Assembly (NCBI GenBank): GCA_009103225.1
Contig: RHPI01002090.1
Coordinates: 879,168 to 943,167, forward strand
Direction of reading: 5' to 3'
DNA from: Chlorokybus atmophyticus
Taxonomy: Eukaryota; Streptophyta; Chlorokybophyceae; Chlorokybales; Chlorokybaceae
Length of the DNA stretch: 64,000 nt
Shown in pieces: positions 38,422 through 49,929 of this stretch. The notes under the pieces are model-generated. The model made no database searches, was not told the DNA's origin, and worked only from the letters and a program-made list of their open reading frames with translations. Each line of letters begins with the position of its first letter. Position 1 is the stretch's first letter. Made by a program: the position numbers and the translations under genes.

Positions 38422-39468
38422 GTCGTTCACTGTATTGCCAGATGCCTATATTACCAAACATGCCTACAACATTGGAGCTCCTTCTCGTTTGTCATGTGCT
38501 CGTATTGCTGCCAGCGTTGTTGGGATCACTGGCATTCATTTGTTTGGAGTTGGTACCAGATACGGCTGAGTTGCGCTCAGCGCATTGGCACGAGGACACA
38601 ATACTAGTTGTGGTCCTGGCATAGATGCCTGTACTGTTCAGCTCTGCTCGTTAAAGTGCCGCTTGCAAGCTAGAGAACTGGAGACTACCTTTATGCAGAG
38701 GTTATGGGCAGTGCTTAGCTAACAAGTGAACTGTCAAACTTGATATGGCACCTGTGTATTTGGCTTGATGAAAGAATTCGGCCATCATGTATGGGTGTGC
38801 TGTTTACTGTGTACCGGGTATCTGAGTGGCAGATGCATAGCATCGGGCACAGCAGCAAGGCACATGCAGGGGGGAGAACTTTTATTCCACCAGGGGCTTA
38901 CACGCTAACTATGTGCCAACTAAGTGCACGTGAGTGGGGCGGAGGGATGGGCGAGGCAGGGCAGGGCAAGATGGCAAAGCAACCGTGTACAAACCTGTAG
39001 CAACAGGTGCCATACATTCTCTTGGTTGATTTCCGTAAGTTTTGGGCACGCCTTGTTGATGCTGTTGTTCAATGCTTTCCCAGACATATGGCGCACTATA
39101 CAATAATGTCACCTTTCTTTTGTACAATGAGCTTGGTGCAATTTTACATTCGTATATGCACAGCAACAGGGTGTTGTGTGTAACAGCAGCATGCCTGCAC
39201 ATGTTCAACAACACCCCGAGTCTTTGTACACCAACGCAGTTTCTGTAGGCATACATCCACTATCTGATTGTTGCTATACACTCACCCTATGTCACTTTGC
39301 TACACTGTTAGACTACACTTCACAATGATACAAAGGATGCAAGGCACTCCAGCCCGGCATGCTGATGAGCTCAGAGCGCATCCCGCCAACGGCAACGTCT
39401 GGTTTGGGGATGCGCTCTTCATGGAGCCGGAGGAGAACACCTCATCAAGTTAATGAATGTCTCCCTCA
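38422..39468. other. Intergenic region
   Basis: About 1.05 kb with no supportable coding region. Presumably holds the lactone oxidase 3' UTR and, at the right end, the 3' end of the small minus-strand gene. Nothing else noted. Confidence 0.55.
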
Positions 39469-39867
39469 TTAGTTCTTCCAGACGAACCACCACAACAGCA
39501 GCGCTACCGCGCACACGTTGAATAGCAGAATTGGCCACACGTACTGCCTGGAAAGGAGGTGAGCTTCAAAGCAAAAGAGACCATGCACTGCAGCGGCTAA
39601 GCATGCAGCACCAGCCTTACCAGTATCATCTGAACTCCGCCCAGCAATACTGCCAGCTGCAAGTGGCTGTGGTTGCGTCGTCTTCATCCTATTATTCGGG
39701 TGCAGCACAACGCTTGCTCAGAGCTTGTGCGTGATAACAACAAAGCAGTTTCAAGCTTCATATCTTGCTCAAGTGTCTTGCTGACGAAACGCATGGCATG
39801 CAAGCACAAAGGCACCATCACACCTGCACGTCAATTCGGACGTCGACACTGTCGTCAGCGTCGCCAT
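39469..39867 (-). CDS. Possible 40-aa single-pass membrane micropeptide
   Basis: Two exons (39824-39867 and 39469-39547, high to low) join at a clean GT-AG intron to give a 40-residue protein: a polar N-terminus of about 15 residues, then a hydrophobic segment (VWPILLFNVCAVALLLWWF) and a short lysine-containing tail. The same frame stays open upstream through a GGC/CCG repeat, so a longer N-terminus is possible. I do not recognise it. The size suggests a small membrane-complex subunit or regulator; function unknown. Confidence 0.35.
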
Positions 39868-39942
39868 GCGGGCGCTGCGGCGGCAACAGCTTCGCCGTCT
39901 CGTCCCTTTGCTCCATATAGACCAGGAGGCGCTCCTGCTTCC

Positions 39943-39974
<32 letters not shown>

Positions 39975-40775
39975 TCCACCTACTTGTTGTGGAACAGCGC
40001 ACTGAGCCAGACTATGTCCGTCTGCGGGGCGGCGGCAGAGGCGTCGGCGGTGGCAACGGGATCAGCTGGTATTTGCGGTAGCGAGCGCTTCCGTGCGGCG
40101 ATTGAAGGTGAGTGCAGTGTGTTTGAGAGCACTGTGTAGGCGGACTAGTCCACGGCACCAGCCTCTTGCGTGAGGCTGGTGCAGTGCGCCATCGCATGCT
40201 GCGACTGGTCTGGAGTGCAACGGGCACAGTGACTCACGGGTCATGCGTGAATGACGCCTGTGCCACATTTTGCGCAAAGTGCGGCTGTTTGTTGACGCGT
40301 GACGGAGGCAGGCTACGCTGCACAGCTGCATGGTGGGGGTGGGGGTGGGGGTGTAGCAGTGGGTGGGGGTGGGTGCGTGCGCGCGTGTGTGTGTGTGCGT
40401 GCGCATAGCACAACTGTGTGTGACGTCTCGCTCTCGTTTCCTGTCTCATTGCCAACGACTCAAGCAGCAGCGTGATGTGTGTATTGAGCATGGCCTGTCG
40501 ACTGAACTGCATGGACGTGAAGTGCTACGCACACATTGACAGCTTCAATCTCAGCGCCAATAGTGCCGGTTGTGATCTTATACAATATGAGCATTGCACG
40601 CACAAGCACCACGCACGTGTACACACGCATATATTCGCATGTGTGCATGCTTGCGTGCGTGTGTGCTTGCACGCGTGTGACTACATAAGCTCACGCATGC
40701 GTGTGTGATGTCGCCAACGCAGGCCCAGGCTAGGTCAAATAAAAAGGCAGCACACAGGAGCGCGACTCACCGCCA
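39868..40775. other. Divergent region with GGGGGT and GT repeats
   Basis: Region between the putative micropeptide and PepE. It includes a GCC/CGG trinucleotide run (39946-39970), GGGGGTG repeats (40330-40370) running into GTGCGC/GTGT repeats to about 40405, and an inverted repeat gcaccagcctc / gaggctggtgc (about 40158-40184). The PepE promoter lies at the right end. Long frames here follow the repeats and are not credible genes. Confidence 0.5.
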
Positions 40776-42032
40776 ATGGCTGCTTCCATCCTTAGCCGGC
40801 TATCACTGAGGCACAGGCTTGCTCGTAGCGTATGCACTGCAGCAGCAGCTTCAGGCAGTTACGGGCAGACCCGGGCTCTGCTCATTGCCAACTCCACGCT
40901 TTACGGCGGCACATACTTCGGCCACTGCGGCGAAACCATCCAGAACTTCTTGAAAGGGTGTGAGAGCGCAGCTCGTGTACCCCGTAACTCTGCGTGCTTG
41001 CTTGTTGGCTTTCTGTACACAAGTAGGCCTGTACTGCCTGCAGTTGGGTGATTGTGTGACCTCATTCAGAGGTGGCGTCGAGAGCGTGCTCTTCGTGCCG
41101 TACGCATTGCACGATTACGACAAGTACTTTGGCAATCCGGGTGCGATCAAGTATGATGCTTTGGGCCAGCCCATTGACCACACTGGCCGGCCGAAAGCTC
41201 GGTTGCAGGAGCTTGGCTTTGACTGCACGTCCATACACCATGCAAAGGACCCGGTACTCAGCACATCATAGCTGTGCTGTTGTTATATGTGTGTGCAAAC
41301 AGCGACAGTGACCAGTGATGTTTTGCCACAATTGTACGCAGTTGAAGGCAGTGCAAGATGCAACGGCGATATTCATTGGAGGAGGCAACAGCTTCATGCT
41401 ACTCAACAAGTTGTACACTTTGCGCCTTGTCACGGCAATAAGGGACAGGGTGCGTGCTGGGGAACTGCTGTACATGGGTTCGTCGGCAGGAAGCACGTGC
41501 GCTGGTGAGTGCCACGCAACACAAGCATTGGCTGACAGCAGCATCAATGATAGACATGGCATTGACGCGCACGCGTGTAGGTCAGACCATCAACGCTTCC
41601 ATCTGCATGCCCATTGTGTACCCGCCAACATTTGATGCTCTCGGCCTTGTCCCTTTCAACATCAGCCCGCACTATGCTGATCCTGAACCCAAAGCCAAGT
41701 AAGGAGGGATATGCTTAGCACCATGCTCATTTGCACCTTCACCACCATCATGAACAACAACATAACCTTGTGCACGTCGTGTTAGGCTGGCAGAGGCCGG
41801 GTTTACCGTGAGCATGGAGGAGAACAGGGAGCAGCGCATCCAGCAGTATACGGATGAAGAGCCTGGAGCGCATGTTGTGGTCGGGTTGCGTGAAGGCACG
41901 CTGTTGGAGGTTAACCATGGCACTGTGACCCTCCATGGCAAGCGCAATTGCCGGGTTTTCCGCCCAAAACAAGCCCCTGAGGAAGTTGCGCCTGGCAGCA
42001 CTAGTCTTGAAGGCCTGCTCGGCTCGAGATAA
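40776..42032 (+). CDS. Peptidase E-like (alpha-aspartyl dipeptidase, S51), organelle-targeted
   Basis: Serine peptidase that cleaves dipeptides with N-terminal aspartate. Five exons: 40776-40957, 41070-41253, 41342-41504, 41581-41698, 41786-42032; 297 aa. The first 28 residues ([18 protein letters not shown] ...) are rich in Ser/Arg/Ala with few acidic residues, which looks like a plastid or mitochondrial transit peptide. The body has [39 protein letters not shown], the nucleophile motif YMGSSAGST (Ser170), [20 protein letters not shown] then SPHYAD, and a C-terminal [16 protein letters not shown] strand. This order matches bacterial PepE. A bacterial origin with later targeting to an organelle is plausible but not shown. 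Confidence 0.92.
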
Positions 42033-42766
42033 CGGACATTCCAATGACATGGTGTGTGGAACATGGTGAGTGAAAGCATGCAGTAGCTGCTCTCACACTC
42101 CTCGCATTCATGAGAGAGCATGCTGCAATTGGAACCAACTCAACTTGTCGCCACCATAGTGATAGTCGTATAACACCTCAGTTGTATCAATACGCAACCA
42201 ATTGACAGAGTTGGCCAACTTGTTGCATCTGCACCGTCTGTGACGGTCAGCAAACCAATGGCGACTGCGACTACAGTAGATGCAGTATCTCAGTTTCACT
42301 GCATCAAGTTTGCACCGTTTGCAGATGCTTTACCCCCAGTAGCAAATAGCATGCGTGATGGATGTTTGGTGTAATGGATGAACATTGCATGTGTGCTGCT
42401 TTCCTTTGGTTCTTGTAACACGTGCACATGCAGGGTTGATATAATATTACCTACCTCGGCGCCCTCTACATGTGGTGCGTTGTTTGTTTAGAAGTGCGGG
42501 CGTAAATAAGATCCCTCTGCAAGCCATGCTGGAGCTGGACGGTGACCGATGCATTGCCGCCGGTGTCGCGACAACGCTGAAGCGGAGGGCGCACACCACA
42601 GGCTGTGTGGCTACGCTAAGAGCTTGGGGCTGCGTACCATACAACTCTAACGACAGCATCACAATGGCTGACCAGAGCGTACAAGGCTCTGGCACCCATT
42701 GCGGATGTCGGTTGGGTGAGTTGTTCACCGTAGCCGGCATTCAAACAGGCTCAACACACTCAAATC
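42033..42766. other. Intergenic region before the RT relic
   Basis: Contains the PepE 3' UTR and an open frame at 42472-42777 that I do not recognise. That frame runs into the RT relic and may be a decayed part of the same element. Confidence 0.45.
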
Positions 42767-43988
42767 GTGAAGGATGACGTTGGCCTCAAGCGTGGGACAG
42801 ACACATTTACCAGAACAACCACACAGTCTGTCAAGCAAGCAGCGCCTACACACTTACAACCGTTGGATTTCACAACTTTCCATACAAAGACTGACTTACA
42901 ACAGTTGAAGTCAAGAATGGCACGGTTCGTACAGATGATGTTTACACGCCAGCAGCGTATCACCAGTTTGACATACACGAAAATTTCTGTTGAGCAACAC
43001 AAGACAAAGGTGCAACGGTATAACACACCCCCAGAACACAAGCCTCGAGCCAGAGTGTTTGCCGCAGTAACCCTCACAAAAATACTAAATTTTGCAATTA
43101 ATAACTTGTTTGTGCGAGGTGCACTTGATGCCTTGTTCAAACAAGTTATTAGTATTCCCATGGGTAACAGTGCGGGTGTGAACTTGGCAAACAGCTTGCT
43201 GTACACTTTTAAGTATGAGTATTTTATGATGCGTTTGACTGCAACAGGCCAAGCAGATTTCGTAATAATGTACGCTAACAACATTCTCCGCTTTGAACAT
43301 GCTGTAACATGTCACGCGGGTAGATCCCCCCCGCTAGCACCGTGCGTGTGACACCCTCCCCCATGTACATGACTTGCTGGTTGTCAACATACCAAACTTT
43401 CAGCAAGTCATGTACATGGGGGAGGGTGTCACACGCACGGTGCTAGCGGGGGGGATCTACCCGCGTGACATGTTACAGCTTGTTCAAACTCAATCGGCAA
43501 CTCAAGTGCCGTTTATAAATATACTCGTGTCCAAGCACCCAACAGTGGGACTATGTACTAAGCTGTACTCCAAGCTGTCATTGCCCAAGTTCTCAAACAT
43601 CCATATCCATGCAGCCCCTCACCCGTTGTCAGATCTATCCAAGCACTGTAAACTAGGAGTGGTTTGATCACAGTGTCTGCGCGTTCAACATGTGTTCCCT
43701 TTCATGCACGTCTTCCTGCATGCCATTTGTTCATTGCTCAAGCGGATGTATCAAGAAGGTCATAGCAAGCGCCAGCTGTTGGAGCTATTGCGCAAAAGAT
43801 GTTTACTTTTCAAACCAGTTGTGGTATGGCAAAACCGCTCAGTTCATATATCATGCTATCATGCGTGCGTCGACATGAGGGGAGCACGCAAGTGCCCTCA
43901 TGCATGTTACTGTCAGTTATGCTTGCTTGCATGCATTTCTGTTCTCAGTGCAAGCAATGTTAGGCTAACATTGCTTGCAGGCTGCTAA
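42767..43988 (+). pseudogene. Decayed non-LTR-type reverse transcriptase
   Basis: Relic of a retroelement RT. Motif A is seen as DFTTFHTKTDLQQLKSRM (about 42870-42920). Motif B is ISIPMGNSAGVNLANSLLYT (about 43150-43205). Motif C, normally Y-x-D-D, reads MYANNIL, so both catalytic aspartates are asparagines. After the inverted repeat at 43301-43479 the thumb-like part resumes in another frame: YSKLSLPKFSNI, then HPLSDLSKHCKLGVV. This is broken by an in-frame TGA at 43665-43667 and goes on as FLHAICSLLKRMYQEGHSKR. The IPMG-type motif B is common in Penelope-like and related RTs; the clade is not settled. Not functional. Confidence 0.75.
43301..43479. repeat. Perfect 79-bp inverted repeat with 21-nt spacer
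   Basis: The left arm 43301-43379 and right arm 43401-43479 are exact reverse complements, including matching runs of seven and five C/G. The spacer is 43380-43400. It lies inside the RT relic, between motif C and the thumb segment. Confidence 0.95.
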
Positions 43989-44349
43989 TCTAGCATGGTG
44001 TTTGCATAAACATCACTCATTTTGGACTAACGGTCACACTAGACAATTGCATTTATCAATGCATGTGACTGTGCATGCCCATTTGTGAGTGGCGCGCATA
44101 AAACCCTCATTCGCGGCATACAAGTAGGAAGCCGGCCACAGTGTCAAGTTGCCCCTTTGGCAACTTGCTCACTGTGGCGCTCTGGGTGTAGGTGAGCCCA
44201 TGTTCCTACCACTTGACGATGTTGCTGCTTTTAAATGTTGGGGGCTCAACACATGTATCATATTTGCCTTGCCGATGTTGCTGTTGCTTGCTGCATGCTG
44301 CTACTAGCAGCAAGTTAGCGTTGGGCTTGGTAAGCCTAACGCTAACTTG
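43949..44349. repeat. Cluster of three further hairpins
   Basis: Three stem-loops follow the RT relic: 43949-43979 (perfect 15-bp arms, 1-nt loop), 44135-44178 (about 19-bp arms, 5-nt loop, one bulge) and 44311-44349 (18-bp arms, 3-nt loop, one mismatch). Confidence 0.85.
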
Positions 44350-46168
44350 TACCTTTGAACGGACTAAGCGGGAAGCTAGTACTGTGTGTTCAGCCGTTGT
44401 TGTACAGTGTGTTGCTTTGATACCATTGTACTGTTATTGCCTATACTTGTGCGCGCAATTGGCTTGACGACGGCATGGGACAGCTTGGCACTGCCTGAGG
44501 TATTTGAACGTATATTGTTTATCACTGCATGCGGACCGGGCTTGTAGTATTTGCTTTCATACTTGATTTCATATTGGGCTGTCTTATTACGTATTTACTT
44601 GTTATATTATATGTAAGTCATGCAGTTCGCGTGGCGTGTGCGTCTTATTTGCCGGTCAACAAATGTTGTGTACAATGTATAATGTTGTTGCAAACCTTTC
44701 AAGGGGGCTTGCTGTTAATGGTTCGTGCTTATGCTGAATGTTGCTCATGAGCTCGCTAAATTATCGAAAATACAATCATGTCCATAATAATGTAGCTAGC
44801 GTTGTATCTAATACACTGGACTGTACAAACAACATTAGTATACATCACATTAACATGTGTCTGTGATAAGGACAAGTGCCCATCTACGTTTTATATACAC
44901 TACAACATCAAGCACACTCACACATATTTATTTCAACCAAGATATACACGCGACTTGCAGTGATACGCACAAGCTGTTATTAAGTAACATACATGCAGCG
45001 CAGCACAGCACTCTCCACACTGCCTCCGCCCATGCTCTGCTGTCTTCATAACAACAAGTTGCTGCTGCTGCTGCTGTCTTACTGCTTTTCGGAAGGGCTG
45101 CTACTTGTCTAACTTCTGGCATTGCATGACCACAGGTGGTTCACTGCTGATTGCTGCCTGACCTGCCGTGTCTGCCTGCTGAACCGCCCTCAACCCCGCC
45201 CTTTGCACTCACATAAGTACAGCACCTAGCTATGCCCCTGCCAACCGTATTTCTATTGCCTGCTTGCTTGCTGTTGTGCTTGTGGTGCTTGCATATGCCT
45301 TAATCTCTATTCGGAGTTTTGAGTGTCGGATGCGCTTTGGATAAGCATCACTTAAAATTGAAAAACTTATATAAAACTCATAAATATTATTGCTAATGCA
45401 CTTTGCAAAGAGCATATATGGTTTTGCCATAAACACGTAACAATAGGCTTGGCCTTCATACGTGGGATAGACTGTTCCCCCCAACCTTCCAAGGTCTGAT
45501 CCAGTCTGGCTCATCGAAGGGCAATTGTTAATTGGCTGCCAAGCAGTCATTAGCATGCAGCTCCCGTGCCATTGAAACCACACCTGACCTGTAACCTCGT
45601 CTTGGGGGTGTATCATCAATTGCATGACATCGCATGATCAGTTGCCAATGATCGGTTCGTGATGGCTCACTTCACTTTTGCGCACTTTTTAGGTTAGGAG
45701 CCCTGCACAGCTGGCGACTCTGGCAGGCTGCGTAGTGATACTGTTCAGGTCTAAAGTTCCTGTCTCCCCATAAAGTTCCCTTGTCCCCGCTTTCCATCGC
45801 TCTGCCCAAGTTGCAGGCAGCCTGCAACCTCTGCATGCATTGGCGCTACGAAACTGCCAGCAAAAAGTGCAGAAGCGCTTGTAGCGTTAGGCCTGCCGCA
45901 GTGCGGTGGGCGGAGCTCGCCGTTCGGCATGCCGTTGGCGTCATCACAAGGGAGCGTTGTCGGAGCAGCGCTGAGCTTTTCGTCGTTGCTGCGGGCTTCA
46001 GCGTTGTGCTTTGGGAGAGGCGCAAGGGGCAGCGGCAGGCCTTTGGTCAGGCGCTGCGAAGGGCGGAGTGGGGTGTGGGCGCCTCAGTCTAGGGCAGCAG
46101 TAGGCCTAGCAGGCGGCGCTGGTGGGTGGTTGCACAGGCGCAGTGTGTTCGCTGCCGCACGGCCGGCC
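44350..46168. other. Gene-free region upstream of SPATA20
   Basis: Largely AT-rich from 44500 to 45450 with stops in all frames. A CTG/TGC run occurs near 45058-45074. A 19-bp word at 45533-45551 is identical to one at 655-673. The right end presumably contains the SPATA20 promoter. No gene visible. Confidence 0.5.
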
Positions 46169-49100
46169 ATGGCTTCAGCTACAGACGCGTCTGGGAGGGA
46201 CAGTGGCAGCAGTGCGCCCGCCGGCGATCCTGCTCAGCATGTCAATCGGCTTGCAAAGCAACAGAGCCCATACCTGCTGCAGGTGCGGTTGGTGCACTGC
46301 GTTGTTCATGCGGTTCACACCTCCGGTTATAGGTGCATGCCTAGCTGGTAGCACGGTGTGTACTTTTACGCTGTCGTTACGTTTGTATCTGGCATGCTCT
46401 GCATGGCAGGCATGTAGCTGTGATGTCTGAGTGTGGCATTGTTTCAAGGTCGTTTGCTAAACGCGACGCATCTTCTTGCTTGCAGCATGCTCACAATCCC
46501 GTGGACTGGTATCCATGGGGTGAGGAAGCTTTTGCTAAGGCACGATCAGAGCGAAAACCCATCTTCCTCTCTGTTGGCTACTCGACGTGTCACTGGTAAG
46601 TGCTGCTTGGGGCAATTTCACGTGCCATATCTTTGCCACATCAACTGGCCACCTTTGAGTCATGCACGCTCATGCGCTAGCCACATTCGCACTTGCAGCA
46701 CGGAGTGTTTGCAGGTGCCATGTCATGGAACACGAGTCCTTTGAGAGTGAAGCGGTCGCAGATATCATGAACCGTTTCTTTGTGAACATCAAGGTAATAA
46801 TGGACTTGCACATGGCTCTTAGTGGCAACTGTCTGATTACTGTGGTTGCCAGCGCTCATGAGCGTCTCCTTAGGTGGATAGAGAGGAGCGGCCTGATGTG
46901 GACAAAGTGTATATGACATATGTTCAAGCGACTCAGGGAGGCGGCGGTTGGCCAATGAGTGTGTTCCTTACGCCTTCCTTGCAGCCCTTCCTGGGCGGCA
47001 CGTACTTCCCTCCTGAGGATGCTTATGGGCGTCCTGGGTTCAAGACACTGTTGCAGTAAGGGGATGTGCGTGTTGTGCAAGTGTGTGGGTGTCAGACTGT
47101 TGACCAGTAGTTTTGACTTACAAGTTGTGCATGGGCAGACGCGTCGCTCAAGTTTGGCACGCGAAAGCTCCTGAAATTCAGGCTGGAGGCGAACAGGCAT
47201 GTGCTTGCCGCTCTATTACCTGCTTCAGCTTCGTGCCCTGCTTGGTATTCTTGTTCAAGAGTTTTGTGTAAGTGCAGGCCATTGCTCAATTGGCTGAGGC
47301 TACCAGCACTGTATCCACCTCTGAAACCTTATCAGAGAGTTTTGCAGAAGAGGCTGTTGCAAACTGCTGCCGCCAGGTATGGAACGTTGGGGATTGCAAG
47401 ACATAACAAGTCATTACAGCGATTGACAATAACCTGACATTGTTGCAGCTGGATGAGCGGTTCGACCCGAAAGAAGGTGGATTTGGTACTGCTCCCAAAT
47501 TTCCCAGACCATCGGAGTTGAATGTGTTGATGAGGTATCATGTAAAAAGGAAATCAAGCCATGACGCAAAGGGCAAGGCTACAGCCACAACGAAGCATAC
47601 TCCACTTCATATGGCGCTGTTGTCCCTGAACAAGATGGCAGCGGGCGGCATTCACGACCACATTGGTGGTGGCTTTCATCGGTACAGCGTAGACGAGTAT
47701 TGGCACGGTACGGTTCCCCATTCTGGCATTTACCCATCAATCAATGTTGCAATGTCATGGATGAAACTAGTGCGAATTGCTGACAACATGTGGTTTCGAC
47801 GGCACAGTTCCACACTTTGAGAAGATGATGTATGATCAAGGCCAGCTGGCCTGCGCATACTTGGACGCCTACACCATTGTCAAGGAAGACCGGTTTGCAA
47901 TCATGGCTCAGGACATTCTAGACTACATCTTGCGCGACATGACAGCACCCAATGGTGGCATATATTCCGCTGAAGACGCAGACTCGGCACCAGAAGGTGG
48001 TGGACCCAAGAAGGAAGGCTTGTTTTACCTCTGGACTGCACAGGAGGTGTGTGCACTGACATATTGTGGTGGTCATGCGCTTGCATGGCAGCATTATAGG
48101 TTGGGAGTTGCCGTGCTTGCTGGTCACCTATACAATCATTTTGCAGATCAATGAAGTACTGGGCAGTGGGCCGGCCGCTCAGATTTTCTCTGCGCATTAC
48201 GCTATCACAGAGGCCGGCAACTGCAACCTGTCTGCTCAGAGTGATCCACATCGAGAGTTTGTCGGCATGAACGTGCCGATCGTGCGAGGGTCAGTGGAGC
48301 AGACCGCCGCACAGTTTGGGATGAGCGAAGAGCGCTGCCAACAGTTGCTCGCAGAATGCCGTGAGGTGTTGCACAAGCGGAGAGGCATGCGGCCTCACCC
48401 CCATTTAGATGACAAGGTAAGGTTGCAAGAAGTATGCTTGCTACATCAAGTTCTACTAGACAAACAAGGCCGGCAGGGAAGGTGACTGCACATGGTGTTG
48501 GGTGTGCAGATCATCACTGCATGGAATGGCCTTGCCATCTCTGCACTCTCGCGAGCTTCACGCATCTTGCGCACGATGCAGCAGCCCGCAGTGCAGCGCT
48601 CTTTCCCAGTTGAAGGACGTGATGTAAGTAAACAATGTGGTGTATCAGAGTTGTTATCTGCTATTTAGGTAAGTGTTTTTTGTGTGTGGGGGGAGGGGGG
48701 GGAGGGGGGGGGATGTGTGCGCTTCTGGCTATAGCAGACATTTAGTTGTATGGCTGTGAATAATACTCCTGAGACCTTTGCTGATCGCAGCCAAAGGACT
48801 ACCTCACAGCCGCCACACGAGCTGCCCTGTTCATCAGGGACAGCATGTACGACTCAAGGACTGGTGTGCTTTACCGGAGCTTCCGGGAAAGCCTCTCAAG
48901 CACACCAGGGTTCCTGGATGACTATGCCTGCCTCATAATGGGGTTGTTGGACTTGTATGAAGGGACAGGCAACACTGACTGGGTCGATTGGGCTTTGAGG
49001 CTGCAAGTAACACAGGTAAGCGCCATTTCTAAATACTCTGTTACTTCATGTGTCCTGTTTGCGGCCGTTACATCATCATCATGTTGCTGCTTCTTACGCT

Positions 49101-49929
49101 GGCCCTGGCAGCTTGAATTGGTACCCACTGGCATACATTCATGCAGGATCAATTGTTCTGGGACGCATCAGGTGGCGGTTATTTCAACACGGCCAGTGGC
49201 GACCCTTCCATTCTGTTGCGCATGAAAGAGGATTATGATGGCGCAGAGCCGAGTGGAAACTCTATAGCAGCCGTGAACCTGCTGCGCTTCGCTGCCATGT
49301 TTGGTATGCAGGTGACGGACGGAATGTCGTTTCAGGCACGTGCGGAGCAGACAATGGTAAGTACATGCAGGCATGCTGCTTTACAAAGCGTTATGTCTCT
49401 GCCCCCAGTCTTGCAGCGTCAGGGTGGCACCCGTCTGTCCCACTGCAGGCATTGTGTGAAGGCAGATTAAAGGACGTGCCTCTTGCGCTTCCCCAAATGT
49501 GCTGTGCCCTCCTTCAGCTGGCTTCTCCTACCAAGCGACAGGTGATAGGCGCTTGTACTGCGTTGCATAGAAGTGCGTTGCATTCGTCAGTCATAACAAG
49601 CTTTGGTTGAGCAGATTGTAGTCGTTGGGAGTCCTCAAGATGAGGGTGTGCTAGCACTGCTGGATGCTGCACATTCCGTATTTGAACCAGACCGCAGCAT
49701 TATCGTTGTTGACACTGCACATGAGCCCACGGTGAACTTCTGGAAGGAGCGGAATCCGCACGTCATCAGCATGGCCAAGCAAGTCGATGGGCAAGCCACT
49801 GCATACGTGTGCCAGAACTTTGCGTGCCAGGCACCCGTGACTAGTCCTGACAAGCTGCGAAGGTTGCTTGTGCAAGCAGGAGGCACGCCATCTGTTCAAG
49901 CATTTGATGTCAGTGATATCACGAGCTAG
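46169..49929 (+). CDS. SPATA20/YyaL family protein (thioredoxin-like plus glycosidase-like fold)
   Basis: Large conserved protein with an N-terminal thioredoxin-like domain (DUF255) and a C-terminal (alpha/alpha)6 barrel; its biochemical function is not established in any organism I know of. Fourteen exons: 46169-46282, 46486-46595, 46715-46793, 46874-47055, 47139-47196, 47278-47376, 47449-47707, 47808-48046, 48147-48416, 48510-48623, 48791-49015, 49147-49356, 49449-49541, 49615-49929; 788 aa. Landmarks: [22 protein letters not shown] near the start, the CHWC redox-like motif (Cys73, Cys76), [90 protein letters not shown] and [15 protein letters not shown]. Exon 5 ends in a GC donor (cag|gcatgt); the nearest GT donor breaks the frame. 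The intron 48624-48790 has a long G-run. Confidence 0.93.
48684..48712 (+). repeat. G-rich run in SPATA20 intron 10
   Basis: About 25 guanines interrupted only by single A or T bases, inside intron 48624-48790. It could form a G-quadruplex in the pre-mRNA; this is an inference. Confidence 0.85.

Noticed and set aside
42472-42777. 101-aa frame before the RT relic as an independent gene
   Set aside because: No similarity recognised, no introns and it runs into a decayed element; it is more likely part of that debris.
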